Source: Microstegium vimineum (Eukaryota > Streptophyta > Magnoliopsida > Poales > Poaceae). Taken from it: a DNA stretch of 64,000 bases. Location of the stretch: positions 1,932,897 to 1,996,896 of the forward strand of contig CM039130.1 of assembly GCA_022036555.1 (NCBI GenBank), written 5' to 3'. The notes beneath the pieces are model-generated. The model searched no databases. It saw only the letters and a program-made list of their open reading frames with translations, and had not been told where the DNA came from. The translations under genes were made by a program, and so were the position numbers. Of the stretch, positions 33,182 to 44,209 are shown piece by piece (positions within the stretch are counted from its first letter, which is position 1; every line of letters begins with the position of its first letter).

Positions 33182-33416
33182 CTCGTGTTTAGATCCAAAA
33201 CCATTTTGCAAAATAATACTATAGTATTTTGTTTGTATTTAGTAATTATTGTTCAATTAAAGTAATTAGGCTCAAAAGGTTCTTCTCCTAAATTCTAGAT
33301 AAACTGTGTAATTAATTATTATTTTAATTTATATTTAATTCTTCATATATGTGTCTAAAGATTTGATACGATGAAAAATCTTGAAATATTTTAGATTTTA
33401 GGGTGAAACTAAAAAC
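33182..33416. mobile_element. Tourist-like MITE
   Basis: The left end GTGTTTAGATCCAAAA and right end GGGTGAAACTAAAAAC are diverged inverted repeats of the grass GTTTAGTTC family. The interior AAACTGTGTAATTAATTATT and the TTGATACGATGAAAAATCTTG block match the related element at 51901-52155. Ends are approximate and no clean target duplication is seen. Confidence 0.65.
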
Positions 33417-33570
33417 CTCCGAAGTGGTTTTCGGGAGGCAGTTGTGCGGAATGCTGCTGTCTCGGTGTCTCCGAACTTCCCGTCGTGTGCAACTAGTACG
33501 TCGTTCATGTTCAGTGAACCTGAAAAAGGCTGCAGCCAGCAGAGTCTCACGAGCACATAGGAGAGCGCCA

Positions 33571-33695
33571 GCCTGTTCACTTGGCTTTTCAGCTGGCTTA
33601 AATCTAGTCGGAACAGTATTTTTCTTTCACAAGAAATCAGCCAGCAATGAATAATCCTACCGGAACAGTGCATAATCTTGCCAAACGAACAGACC
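33571..33695. mobile_element. Small MITE candidate with GCCTGTTC...GAACAG termini
   Basis: The left GCCTGTTCACTTGGC and the right GCCAAACGAACAGACC form an imperfect terminal inverted repeat around about 95 bp of non-coding sequence. No target duplication was found. Confidence 0.4.
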
Positions 33696-33729
33696 GCACA
33701 CCGGCAGGTGGTTGTTGTTGTTGGTGCGT

Positions 33730-34035
33730 GGAAAGTTTAAACCGTATCACATCAAACATTTAGAGGGTAATTAGCATGACTAAACATTAGCAAATTTAAA
33801 AACTAATTACGTATGAGTAAAATAATTAGTGAGATGAAACTATTAAACATAATTAATCCATCGTTAGCAAATATTTACTGTAGCATCACATTATTAAATC
33901 ATAGACTAATCAGACTTATTAGATTCATCTTGCAAATTAGACTCAATCAGTGTAATAAATTTTGTAATTAGTCTGTATTTAATACTCTAAATTAGTGTTT
34001 AAATATACGATGTGATAGATCTAAAGTTTAGAAGT
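33730..34035. mobile_element. Tourist-like MITE, second family member
   Basis: AT-rich, non-coding. The ends GTTTAAACCGTATCACATC and GATGTGATAGATCTAAAGTTT are inverted relatives. Internal GACTAATCAGACTTATTAGATTCATC and TAATTAGTC blocks are typical of grass Tourist-type elements. Ends approximate. Confidence 0.55.
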
Positions 34036-34144
34036 GGAGAAATAACAACACATAGTTTTCTCCATATGTTCAACAAGTATTTGTGCTCTGGGATTATCTC
34101 CCATGCATGCAAACTATTTGTGCTCCTTGCAATTACTCACAGTG

Positions 34145-34306
34145 TTCTAAATTGTAAGATAACCTTGGAAAGTCAAAATATTTTAAATTAGATCAAACTT
34201 ATGTCAACTAAGTATTATTAGTTTTTTTACTAATTATATATCTTTTTCTTAATATGTCTATTGAATGTCATAAATAAATCTTATAATTTGGGATAATGGG
34301 AGTGCA
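34145..34306. mobile_element. Stowaway-like MITE remnant
   Basis: The left TTCTAAATTGTAAGAT and right ATCTTATAATTTGGGATAATGGGAGT are diverged inverted repeats. No intact TA duplication. Confidence 0.45.
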
Positions 34307-35010
34307 GTGTTTTTTTTGGTATGGGAAATTCCACGGCACAGCTGCATCCCTGGCAATGCAACTTGCAACCGGCATGGATGAATGTATCTCAACAAACAAC
34401 CGTGACGGCGGCGACGGAATCAAAGCTCACCTTTATTTACCGTAAAATCCACTCAAACTTGTGTAACGTAACAGCCGGTTGCAAGTCGTCGCCGAGCGAG
34501 CCCGGGCGGTTACGGTTACTGACAAATCAAATAGCGCCAGTTCTCGCATTCCATCGACGTACTCGATCTACGCTGCAGCGGCACGCAGCTTGGCTTTTCG
34601 GCAAAGGTGATGAGGAGGAGAAGCCGAGGAGTGGACTCTGTGCGTGCGACGAGGCAAGGCATGTGAATGATCGATGATGGTGAGTAGTCATCCGGATGGG
34701 GAGTCCGCGTGGAGGAGAAGGTTCAGCACATCAGCACGGACCAATCATGCACTCCGGCCGATCGATTACGATTAGCAAATACTCATCCGTACTATATACT
34801 CCTACACTAGACTCGCTCCGCACCTGTTATTAATTCCCTCAGAAACCATCTCAATTAAACCCATGCATGCATGGCATGGCATGGCATGGCATGGCATGGC
34901 GCTAATTGATGGAATTCGGAACTAGTAGTACTCTAGTAGAGTAGCTAGTGGGTCTTTGCCTGATTGGCGATTGCTCTGCTCCGCCTCCAAGGCAAGGCAA
35001 GAGCATCACC
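34307..35010. other. Intergenic with a (GGCAT)n microsatellite
   Basis: About six tandem ATGGC units at 34871-34900. The open frame at 34321-34677 (118 codons) has no recognised domain and is not called. Confidence 0.45.
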
Positions 35011-35015
35011 ATCAA

Positions 35016-35440
35016 TGTAACGTCCCGCCTCCTCAAGGCCGGGCCGTAAGCCCGTTAACGCCTGATAGCTTTCCAAGGATATAGACTGTCCTCACAGAGG
35101 GATACAAGTCTTTTCGGCGCTTCTAAAAAAGAAGTTGCAACTTATTGGTATGAGTATCCTATTAATCCTATTAAGCCCCGCCTCCTCAAGGTCTCCTATT
35201 AATCCTATTAAGCTCGCCTCCTCAAGGCCGGGTCTGTTAACGTCTGATAACTTTTCTAGGATATAGACTGCCCTCACAGATCAATACAAGTCTTTTCGGC
35301 GCACTTTGTCCCCCGAATTGCTCTAGGCCAAGCGCGTTGAACTTTCGAGTTCTTTGCAGATAAGCTTCCGGAAAAGAAGTTACAACTTATTAGTATGAGT
35401 ATCCTATTAATCCTATTAAACCCTAGGCCGGGGTGTTACA
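35016..35440. mobile_element. TG...CA repeat, solo-LTR-like, with internal tandem duplication
   Basis: The ends are TGTAACGTCCCG and CGGGGTGTTACA, a near-perfect inverted repeat with LTR-type TG...CA borders. Flanks ATCAA (35011-35015) and ATCAC (35441-35445) match at four of five bases. Inside, two diverged copies of about 170-200 bp each run from CCTCCTCAAGGCCGGG through GATATAGACTG-CCTCACAGA to TACAAGTCTTTTCGGCGC. There is no coding sequence. It could equally be a non-autonomous DNA element. Confidence 0.5.
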
Positions 35441-35631
35441 ATCACCATGCTGGTAGTGCTCTGCTCCTCCCACGAGTCGACAACCACTGACCATCACCTC
35501 ACCTCCCCTAGCTAGCCTGTGTGCTACGTACTGAGGTGAGTATTGGGTCTACCGATCATACAGGCATGGGATCTGATTCTGCTATATATACATACGTATA
35601 CGGAGTATCTCCTCTCTCATCTGCTGCTTCG

Positions 35632-35935
35632 TGTAAGCAGTAGCTAGAATTGGAGTGGGGATAGAGGAGCAAGCAGAGGGTAGTTCAGATGAAGTTCTTA
35701 AGAACAGAGGAAGGTTAATTCCATTACAAGAGTTCTGTAATTGATTGATATCCCTCTCTCTCTCTCTATCTCTCGACATTTCTTATACTCCAAGCCGATA
35801 GCTCACGCCAGCTGTTCGACTCATTCCCACTCTGGGCCGTGGTTCTTGGGATTGGGCTTCCTGCCCCGCATGCTCCGTCTTGGCCCAAGCCTTGATGCGT
35901 CGTTGTCGGATGTAGCCGTAGCAGGGTCGCTGACA
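35632..35935 (-). repeat. 3' LTR of the chromovirus element
   Basis: 304 bp, TG...CA, highly similar to 41032-41344. It lacks the 20-bp tandem duplication present in the 5' LTR and has a longer CT run. On the minus strand the polyprotein frame runs 115 nt into this LTR. Confidence 0.93.
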
Positions 35936-38900
35936 TCCCCTCCCTGATAAGCACCAGCTTGCCCCCAAGCTGGAGCACGTGGAAAGCGTTGACGAAGGGC
36001 TTCGACATCTTCCCAGGTAGCAAGTGTGGAAGGTAGTCCAGACCACTGAATCAAGGCTTGAAGACGAACATCAGAGCCCGTGGTGGCCACCCGCTTCTGG
36101 AGGATCCGTGCTGGAACCTGCAATCCAGAGAATGAAGCTGGTAATGGAATGGCAGTGTGAGTAACAGGGATCGCGGCCTTCAGTTGCGACACATGGAACA
36201 ATGGGTGGGCAGCGGACTCCTCTGGCAATTGTAATTTGTAAGCCACCGTGCCAATGGTCTCCAGAATCTCATATGGTCCAAAGAAACGATAAGCCAACTT
36301 CTGGTTATCTCGTGGTGCGACTGAGGTCTGAATATAAGGCTGAAGTTTAATGTAAACCCAATCACCAATCTTGAACACACGCTCAGTATGCTTTTTGTCA
36401 ACCTGAAGTTTCATCCGATTCTGAGCACGAGCCAAGTGCTGTTGAATCAGAGCTTGTATCGCCGTTTTCTGCTGCATCCAATCAGCTAGAGAAGATACAG
36501 AGCAAGCTGCGGATGAATCAATGCCGAGTTGGCGAGGAGAATGCCCATATAATACCAGGAAAGGGGATTGCTGGAGGGACGAATGCCAGGTGGTGTTATA
36601 CCAAAACTCGGCCAAATGCAACCACTCGAACCATTTAGAAGGCGCAGCATTGGCAAAACAACGGAGGAAAGTTTCCATACACTGGTTCACCCGCTTGGTT
36701 TGGCCGTCATATTGTGGATGGTACGCCGAGCTCATGCGCAATTCAACACCGGCTAGGCGGAACAGCTCCTTCCATAACTGACTCGTGAATATGCGGTCAC
36801 GATCTGACACCATAGTGGTCGGTAATCCATGGAGGCGGTAGATGTGAATCATGAAAAGCTTGGCAACCGATAAGGCAGTAAAGGGATGCTTCAAGGCAAT
36901 AAAATGGCTGAACTTGGAGAAAAGATCCACCACAACCAAGATGCAGTTATAGCCATGAGAGTGGGGAAGACCTTCAACAAAGTCGAGCGAAATCACCTGC
37001 CAAGCAGCCGTCGGGGTCTGAAGCGGTTGCAGCAGCCCAGGGTACCGTACACGTTCAGGTTTTGCCTGTTGGCAAGTGGGACAGCTTTGAACGAAATTGG
37101 TAACATGCTTCTTGAGGCCGGGCCAAGCAAACAACGACTGAATACGCTTGAGAGTGGCCGGAATCCCTGAATGCCCACCCATAGGGGGACTATGCAGCTG
37201 TGCAATTAACTATTGTTGCAATGTAGTGTTGTTGCCGACCCAAATGCGAGTTTTGAAACGAATGATGCCATCCACCAAAGTAAAGTGTGGCACGACGTTA
37301 GCATCAGTAGCTAGCTTAACCAGAAGAGTCTTAGCTTGAGGATCCGAATGATAGCCGGCACAGAGATCCACACACCATGAAGGTGTCACGACGGATAGAG
37401 CAAAGCAGGAGTTGTCAGTATGCTGACGCCGAGACAGTGCATCGGCGACACTGTTGTCAGTTCCTTTCTTATACACAATGCGATATTGCAACCCAAGAAG
37501 CTTAGTAAAAACCTTTTGCTGCCACACTGTATGCAGGCGTTGATCATTCAAGTGGATAAGTGCCTTCTGGTCGGTGTGGATTTCAAATTCGGCGAGCTGC
37601 AAATACGAGCGCCACTTCTCGACAACAACCAAAATGGCGAGGTACTCTTTTTCATATGTGGACAGATCTTGTGTCTTGACGCCCAACGGCTTACTGATAT
37701 ATGCGAGGGGATGGCCTGATTGTAACAGAACAACAACCACACCCTTCTGGCAAGCGTCTGTTTCAATGGCAAAAGGCTTCGAAAAGTCGGGAATACCCAG
37801 AACAGGTGCAGAGCATAAAGCCTGCTGAAGAGCCTGAAAAGCCACTTGGTGATCAGAAGTCCAGACAAACAGTGTATGTTTCTTGAGCAGATCCGTCAGT
37901 GGTCGTGCGATTATGGCGAAACGCTTGACAAACCTCCGATAGAACCCAGCGAGGCCCAAGAAACCACGCAATTCGCGTGTGTTGGTGGGAGTTGGCCACT
38001 GCTGAACAGCTGCGACTTTGTCAGGATCAGTATGTACCCCATTGGAACTCAGAATATGACCGAGGTAGTGAATTTGTTGTTGAGCAAATTTGCTCTTTGA
38101 TAGTTTGACAATCCAGTGATCTTTGGCAAGAAGACTGACCACCGCGTGCAAATGCGTCAAATGCTCCTCATAAGTGGCAGTGTAGACCAAAATGTCATCA
38201 AAGAACACCACAACACACTGGCGTAGCAAGGGAGCTAGTGTGGAATTCATAGCACCTTGAAATGTACCGGGTGCACCGGATAATCCAAATGGCACCACAG
38301 TGAAATCATAGTGGCCAGCATGGGTGGAGAATACCATCTTGAACTCTTCACCTGATTGCAATCGTATCTTATGATAACCAACATGCAAGTCCAGGATAGA
38401 AAACCATTTGGCCGAGCCCAACTCATCAACCAATTGATCAAATATGGGGATTGGATATACTGACTTGACTGTCATGGCATTGAGATAGTGATAATCGACA
38501 CAGAAACGCCACGTGCCATCCTTCTTGCGCACTAAGAGGACAGACGAGGAAAATGGAGAAGAACTGGGTTGAATGAAACCCTTATCTAGCATATCCTTGA
38601 CTTGCTTTTCGATTTCATCTTTCATATTCGGTGGATAGCGATAGGCACAGACATTGACCGGAGTGGCACCCGGAACCAACAGAATCCGGTGATCACAAGC
38701 CCGAGGTGGAGGTAGTGTAGAAGGAGCAGTAACAACTGTTGGAAACTGTTGCAGTAGTGCTGTAATGTCCGGTGACAGGGTCGGGTTTGCGATAGGATCT
38801 TCTGCTGCTGACACAGTCAAGAGCTGAAATACCAGATCAGACTCCAGCGGTGCTGTCAGACCTTGCAGTAAGACTGAAGAACCATTGAGTGGTAACGAGA

Positions 38901-40782
38901 GCCATTTCGCTTGCTAATGAATTTGCATTGGGCTGTACTGCTCCAACCAATCCATTCCCAACACCAGATCATATGAGTCTAGGTGCAAAATGCGAAGATC
39001 ATGCTGGAAAGGGTGACCGTCTAGGACAAACTGACAGCCCGTGATTACTGATGTGCAGCGCATCAACTGCCCATTGGCGACTTTAACAGATGCATGTAAA
39101 GGAGAACCTTGCAGTTGTGGAAGTGCATCAGCAACAGAAGCAACCAAGAAAGACGCCGAGCTGCCTGAATCAACCAAAACGATAACCGGATGATCGTGAA
39201 CAGTACCCTGAAACCGTATGGTCTGCGGACCATGAGACCCCATGCGGGCATCAGGGGAGAGTGCCAGCAATAACTGCTCGGTTGGTTCTTCAGACTGTTC
39301 AGAGGAAGCTTCTGAGGAGAATAAATCCCACAACTCCTACATAACATGGAGTTGAATGGTTTGTGGACACTTATGCCCCCTGAACCATTTCTCAGCACAA
39401 CGATCACACAGTCCCTGCGCACGGCGATACCGGCGTAATTCAGACAGCTTATCAGTGGAAGCTGGCAGAGTAGCCTGTGGCGTGGGGGTGGGTTCCGGGG
39501 TCTTGTCAGCTTGGGGAGGGCGAGGCAGCGGTAATGCAGTCTTTGGGATGCCCTTGAATCCCGACCTGGGATATTCAGTGGACTTCATGTGTGCAGACAC
39601 CTCCTCCTGCAACAATGCCAAGGAATACGCAGTATCGATGTTTGGGGGATAATGCATCGCGACCACAGAGCGTATATCAAAGCGAAGACCATCGACAAAA
39701 CGAGTGGTGTAAGTATGCATATCAGGAGTATTGGTGTAAGCTTTGAGTTGGTCAATGAGAGCTGAAAAGCGTTCCACATAATCAACAACAGTAGAAAGCT
39801 GGCGAATGTGGAACAATTGCCGAAGCAATGTATCATGCTGGTTGCGCGCAAAACGATCCATCAGCATGGTGCAAAATTCAGTCCAAGGAATGAGATGGGT
39901 GGGACGGTCGAGGGACTGAATCCAGCGTTTAGCAGCGCCATTGAAGTGCATACCAGCAACCTTAACCCACAGATATGGAGGTACCCCATACATGTCGAAA
40001 TAGTCCTCAGCTTGTGTGATCCACAACTTAGTGGTCTCACCGTCAAAGGTTGGAAAATTGAATTTGGGTAAACGGTGGTTGTTGACATGGGTGGTGGTAG
40101 GGGGTGGCTGAATGGAATGCAATTCATGACAGGAATCAACCGGTACAGACATATGGGGGTGAATGGTCATACCATTTGCCGGGGAATGGAAGTGGGAAAA
40201 CTGTTCCCCAAATCCATCCACCCGTGTAGTGATGGGGACGCCGTGCCCGCTGGGCCGAGCAACCAGTATTGCCGCAGGTGAAGTCGCGGTGGCCTGCTCC
40301 ACAACCACTGGATCATGAGGAAGTAATCCAGCTGATGCCGAGGGGTTATCGAAGATGGATCAATCCATGTACTTGGTGAGCTTGGTCATCTTCAGTTTGA
40401 GATCGTCGACCTCACCCTCCGACTCCTGGCGCCATGACTCGAGGGAGCCGGTGGCCTTGACCACAGCATCAAGGCGGAACGTCTGGCGGTGGTCGAAGGC
40501 AGTGAGGAGCTCGGACTGACGGATCTCCGAGTCGGTGATGCGACGTTCCCAGTTGAGGTCGCACTCGGCGATGCGCTCAGTGAGGGAGATGTCGGTGTTG
40601 GCGAAGCGCTTGGTGATGTTGTCGTCGATCTCGCCGAGGCGCTTCTCAAGGTGGTGGTCGCTGTCGACAAATCGGTCGTCCAGCTTGCGATCAGCCTCGG
40701 CGAAACGCGCGTCCCACTTGCGATCGGACTCGGCGAAGAGGCGATGCATCTCGTCGAGGAGGATCTCCGAATCGGGATTCAT
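35821..40782 (-). pseudogene. gag-pol polyprotein of the chromovirus element, closed by four in-frame stops
   Basis: One frame of 1653 codons starts at the ATG at 40782. It is interrupted only by TGA at 40360-40362 and TAG at 39337-39339, 38914-38916 and 37210-37212; no frameshift is seen. Order: charged helical gag N-terminus (40782-40363), gag with zinc knuckle CDRCAEKWFRGHKC (near 39400), protease VLVDSGSSASF (near 39170), reverse transcriptase with VPFGLSGAPGTFQ and the FFDD catalytic box (near 38200), RNase H (FAIETDACQKG), integrase HHCC finger (HSGI...CPTC) and core, and a chromodomain-like end (LIQWSGLPSTLATWEDVEAL). In the integrase core the glutamate of the catalytic triad is replaced by lysine (GQTKRVNQ). 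The C-terminus is encoded within the 3' LTR. Confidence 0.92.
35936..35945 (-). other. Polypurine tract
   Basis: AGGGAGGGGA on the minus strand, immediately before the 3' LTR, is the plus-strand primer site for reverse transcription. Confidence 0.8.
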
Positions 40783-41011
40783 GGCGCCGCGGCTACGAGC
40801 GAAGCGAGTGTAGTGAGGATGCGGCGGCGGCGGTGGCGATGGTGATGGGGGTGGTGTGGCTGGGCGTCGAGAAGGCGAATCCAGGACGGCACACCACGAA
40901 TCGGATCTGTTGCTGTTGGGAATTACGGAGATCGAGGATCGAGAAGCGATCCGAACTCACGACCCGGGTGTTGCAACAAATCAACAATTCGTGGACGAAT
41001 CGTGCGAAACG

Positions 41012-41029
41012 AACCATGCTTTGATACCA
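41012..41029 (-). other. Primer-binding site, initiator Met-tRNA type
   Basis: On the minus strand TGGTATCAAAGC begins two bases after the 5' LTR. It matches the usual plant tRNA-iMet complement (TGGTATCAGAGC) at 11 of 12 positions. Confidence 0.8.
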
Positions 41030-41031
41030 GA

Positions 41032-41344
41032 TGTAAGCAGTAGCTAGAATTGGTAAGCAATAGCTAGAATTGGAGTGGGGATAGAGGAGCAAACAAAGGG
41101 TAGTTCGGATGAAGTTCTTAAGAACAGAGGAAGGTTAATTCCATTACAAGAGTTCTGTAATTGATTGATATCCTCTCTCTCTCGACATTTCTTATACTGC
41201 AAGCCGATAGCTCACGCCAGCTGTTCGACTCATTCTCACTCTGGGCTGTGGTTCTTGGGATTGGGCTTCCTGCCCCGCATGCTCCGTCTTAGCCCAAACC
41301 TTGATGCGTCGTTGTCGGGTGTAGCCGTAGCAGGGTCGCTGACA
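41032..41344 (-). repeat. 5' LTR of the chromovirus element
   Basis: 313 bp, TG...CA. It has an extra 20-bp tandem copy of the block around AGCAGTAGCTAGAATTGG near its inner end compared with the 3' LTR. Confidence 0.93.
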
Positions 41345-41349
41345 CTTCG

Positions 41350-42123
41350 CCTCCATATCCAACTCCAATTCCATTCCAATAATCATAATCCACCGTCGTC
41401 AGTTCAGTTCGTCACACTACACGTACGTCGGCTGTAACAGCATGTAAACTCACTCACTCACCATCGCATCATGCATGGAATTGAAAGCGAAACCATCCCC
41501 CGTCCATGTCCATGTCGATCCATCCAGGCCATCGATCAGAGCATGCAGTAGTACGTGGATTAATTAGCTAGCTAGGGAGGAGAAGCAGCAACAGGCCAAC
41601 AGCAGCAGCAGTCATTAGCCTGCTCCATCTTGGTAGAGAATAGAGATCGACTGTAGACTAGAGATGGATGGCCCATCTGATGCTGATCAAGATCATCGTC
41701 GATTATGCTGTATTCAGTATCCCTCCCACCCATGATCATTTCTTCACTGCCACCGTGGGCCCCACCGGCCACGAGACAATGACGACTGGGACACATCCAG
41801 TAGTTCATTTCTTGGTAGATGTCAAAATGTGCAGTGCAGACGTCGTCACACTGCTGAAATTAACGTCGCCGTTCATTCCATCCATTCTAAATCAAACAAA
41901 ACAGAGAGAGAACACACACGAATAGTACTACCTACTTGAGCAGAGCAGTTGACATCCACCACTACGTATGTTTTCTGTGTAAATCACCAGTACTACTACG
42001 ATTTAGGATCTATATCTGCATTTATTATTATTTTTGTTAAAAAATTATTTATGGTCTGATTTACGTACCCCCATGAACTATCACTATCTCCTAGTACCTA
42101 GTTCGATTTACGTACACCCATGA
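41350..42123. other. Intergenic, nothing recognised
   Basis: No supported coding frame. The open frame at 41668-41925 shows no domain. Confidence 0.4.
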
Positions 42124-42897
42124 AAATCCAGTTTTTTTTTTATAAAGTATACCTGTATTAATTGGCAAGGGAGGAAAATGGGACTTTGCGAATATGGGTG
42201 AGTGAAAAATGGCTTTCCCCTTTTCTGGGTTGTATTGTATGGCGGCCCAACCTGCCCACTGCGCAGTTGGATCTTCCTTCACTAGCGGATCGGACTAGCC
42301 AAGCAGGCCCAGAGCTCCGGCCGCCTCGCACTCGTCGTTCACGGCTCGCTCACTCGCAGCTCCCTATGGGCCATGGCCGCCAGGGAAGCGGCGGGTGGGT
42401 CCGTGCACGACGGCAAGAGGCGCAGGCGAAGGCGAGGCGGGATGGGGCAGTCACGGGCACGCGACCGGCGGCTCGGCCGATCGGCGCGGCGTGGGGCACC
42501 CGGCACCCGGCAGGGTGGCAGGAACGGGGGCACAGCCAATCCCCTAAATGGCGTCGCTGCTGCGCCTCCCTTCGCCGTCCAAGCCCCCGGCGCCGAGGCC
42601 ACCCGCCTCCGCGTCCAGGGGCCGGCCAAACAAGGTATGAATCAGTAAGGCTGGGGCATTGTTTCATTTCTTGCTTAGCTGCTCGTGCCATTAGTGTTTT
42701 TTTACTTTTTTTTGGGTGGGGATTCGGATTAATGTGTAGCACTACTAATCTAGTAGGACTAGGACTTCGCTTGGCACGATATCTTAAGCCAACTTTTGTC
42801 TCTAGCTTCCCGTGCTAACTGCTAAACTAGGGGCACTTAATTACGTCTTATTTACGATGATATAGAGTGCTTTTAGGAGCTTCCCTCGCCCGTCGCC
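42124..42897 (+). repeat. Left copy of the duplicated segment, with candidate first exon
   Basis: Same sequence class as 52492-53249 plus 55857-55914 (right copy, split by a Helitron). It holds a GC-rich candidate exon at 42548-42634. That exon starts ATGGCGTCGCTGCTGCG and encodes 29 residues (MASLLRLPSPSKPPAPRPPA then SASRGRPNK), Ser/Pro/Arg-rich and transit-peptide-like, ending AAG|GTATGA. No matching downstream exons are recognised. The base pair 42840/42841 (AA|TT) is the unoccupied counterpart of the Helitron insertion site. Confidence 0.85.
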
Positions 42898-44209
42898 CCG
42901 GCCCGTTGAGATTTAATATTGTGTCGAAAACCTTGATGTGCATATATCTCAGTACCCAAGTGCATACCATACAGTAAGTCTTTGTGTACTTCAATGGGGG
43001 TACATGAACATCAACCAGGTACCAACTCCCAAGGTAATGACGATCGCCATTAGCCCGTTACCAGTCCATCCTGTCTAAAGTATGTATGACAGATGTGATT
43101 ATCTGAAACACCATGAGTCTGTGTGCTTTCAGTTCATTTAGGCGCGCAAGATCTTAAGCGGAGTGTACTTTTTAGTTCCATGGCACCCATGCTAGCTTGT
43201 CGTAAAATCTCTTAGCGTGCTAAATCTTATTTGTCTTACCACAAGATGCTTTGCTTTCCCACCGTTCCTTCTTTCGCCAACAGAGACGTAATATTAAGCT
43301 ATAACCAACCAACACAGATTTTGAGGCTATAACTAAAGAGAGATGCTGCGGCGCTACCCTGGACAGCACGTCTTGTGTTCTGCAAAGCAGTAATAATGTA
43401 ATTAAGCACCATGCGTGGTCTCAAATGTTTGCACAAGTGAATGAATATAGACAAATTTCGTATGTATTCTTGCCTCCGCCACTGCTCTAGGGACCAATAA
43501 GCAAGGTAGTATGAAATTATTTAACACTAAGGGTTAGCCATTATATTGTTCCATTCTTCTGCTTTCTCTTTTGGTGTGGATACTTAGCTTGCACACGATA
43601 GTATCTTGAGCCAAGCGTTTCCTCTGCTTTCTGCTAAACTAATGGAAATTAAATATTAATGCTCCTAGGCGTTGGGGCCCCAGCACTAGACTGCGGGTTT
43701 CTATTTCTTTCCTCCAGGTCTCCTCTGGCCCTTCACACAATCACACATCAGTTCCTGTGCAAGTGTAACAACCTGCTCTTGCATCCCTCTCCACACGGAG
43801 TTCCACCACATTCAGCACTTCACGTAGTTGTGCAGCTCGATCCGACCTTCCGTATGTATAAGCGTTTTCATCTTTTTGATCTTGCATTGCTACATCCTCA
43901 CTGTCATACAATTCTCTTATCCATAGCTACTAGTAACAAACTAACAGTACGATGGATTCTCGATCTGCAGCTAACATCCTCACCGTCAATCTGGCAACCT
44001 GTCCAATCAATTACCTCCACTGTTCAGGTCCGGCCAGGAGTTCGAGCACTTGCCGACCCTGCATATGATATGTAAGGCACTGACAAAGGGTAGTAAGGCA
44101 ATGCCACTGCTGTCCATAGAGTAACAATATGATCGACTCTCTGTATGCAGCTAGCATCCTCGTCGTCATTGATTGAACACCTTTTCAATCGAGGAGACGA
44201 GGATAATCA
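42898..44209. other. Region upstream of the NBS-LRR gene
   Basis: No supported gene. Two diverged copies of a CTGCAGCTAACATCCTCACCGTCA-type block, near 43967 and 44146, precede the NBS-LRR start and may be leader sequence. The frame at 43659-44075 has no recognised product. Confidence 0.45.

Larger units (their letters stand above)
35627..41349 (-). mobile_element. Complete Ty3/gypsy retrotransposon, chromovirus (Reina-like), minus strand
   Basis: The element spans 35632-41344 (5713 bp) and is bounded by the 5-bp target duplication CTTCG (35627-35631 and 41345-41349). The LTRs are about 304 and 313 bp with TGTAAGC...GCTGACA ends. The order on the minus strand is 5' LTR, primer-binding site, gag, protease, reverse transcriptase-RNase H, integrase, chromodomain-like C-terminus, polypurine tract, 3' LTR. 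Small size, short LTRs, integrase last and a chromodomain point to the Reina group. LTR differences are about ten substitutions plus two indels over about 300 bp. With the often used grass rate of 1.3e-8 per site per year that suggests an insertion of the order of one million years ago (inference). Confidence 0.95.

Noticed and set aside
33571..33695. Assignment of the small inverted-repeat element to a named superfamily
   Set aside because: No target duplication and short termini. It is left as a candidate only.
42162..42818. 218-codon open frame in the left duplicated segment (and 52484-53026 in the right one)
   Set aside because: The GC-rich segment is open in several frames on both strands, and the frames are not conserved between the two copies. 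Only the short ATG exon with splice donor is credible.
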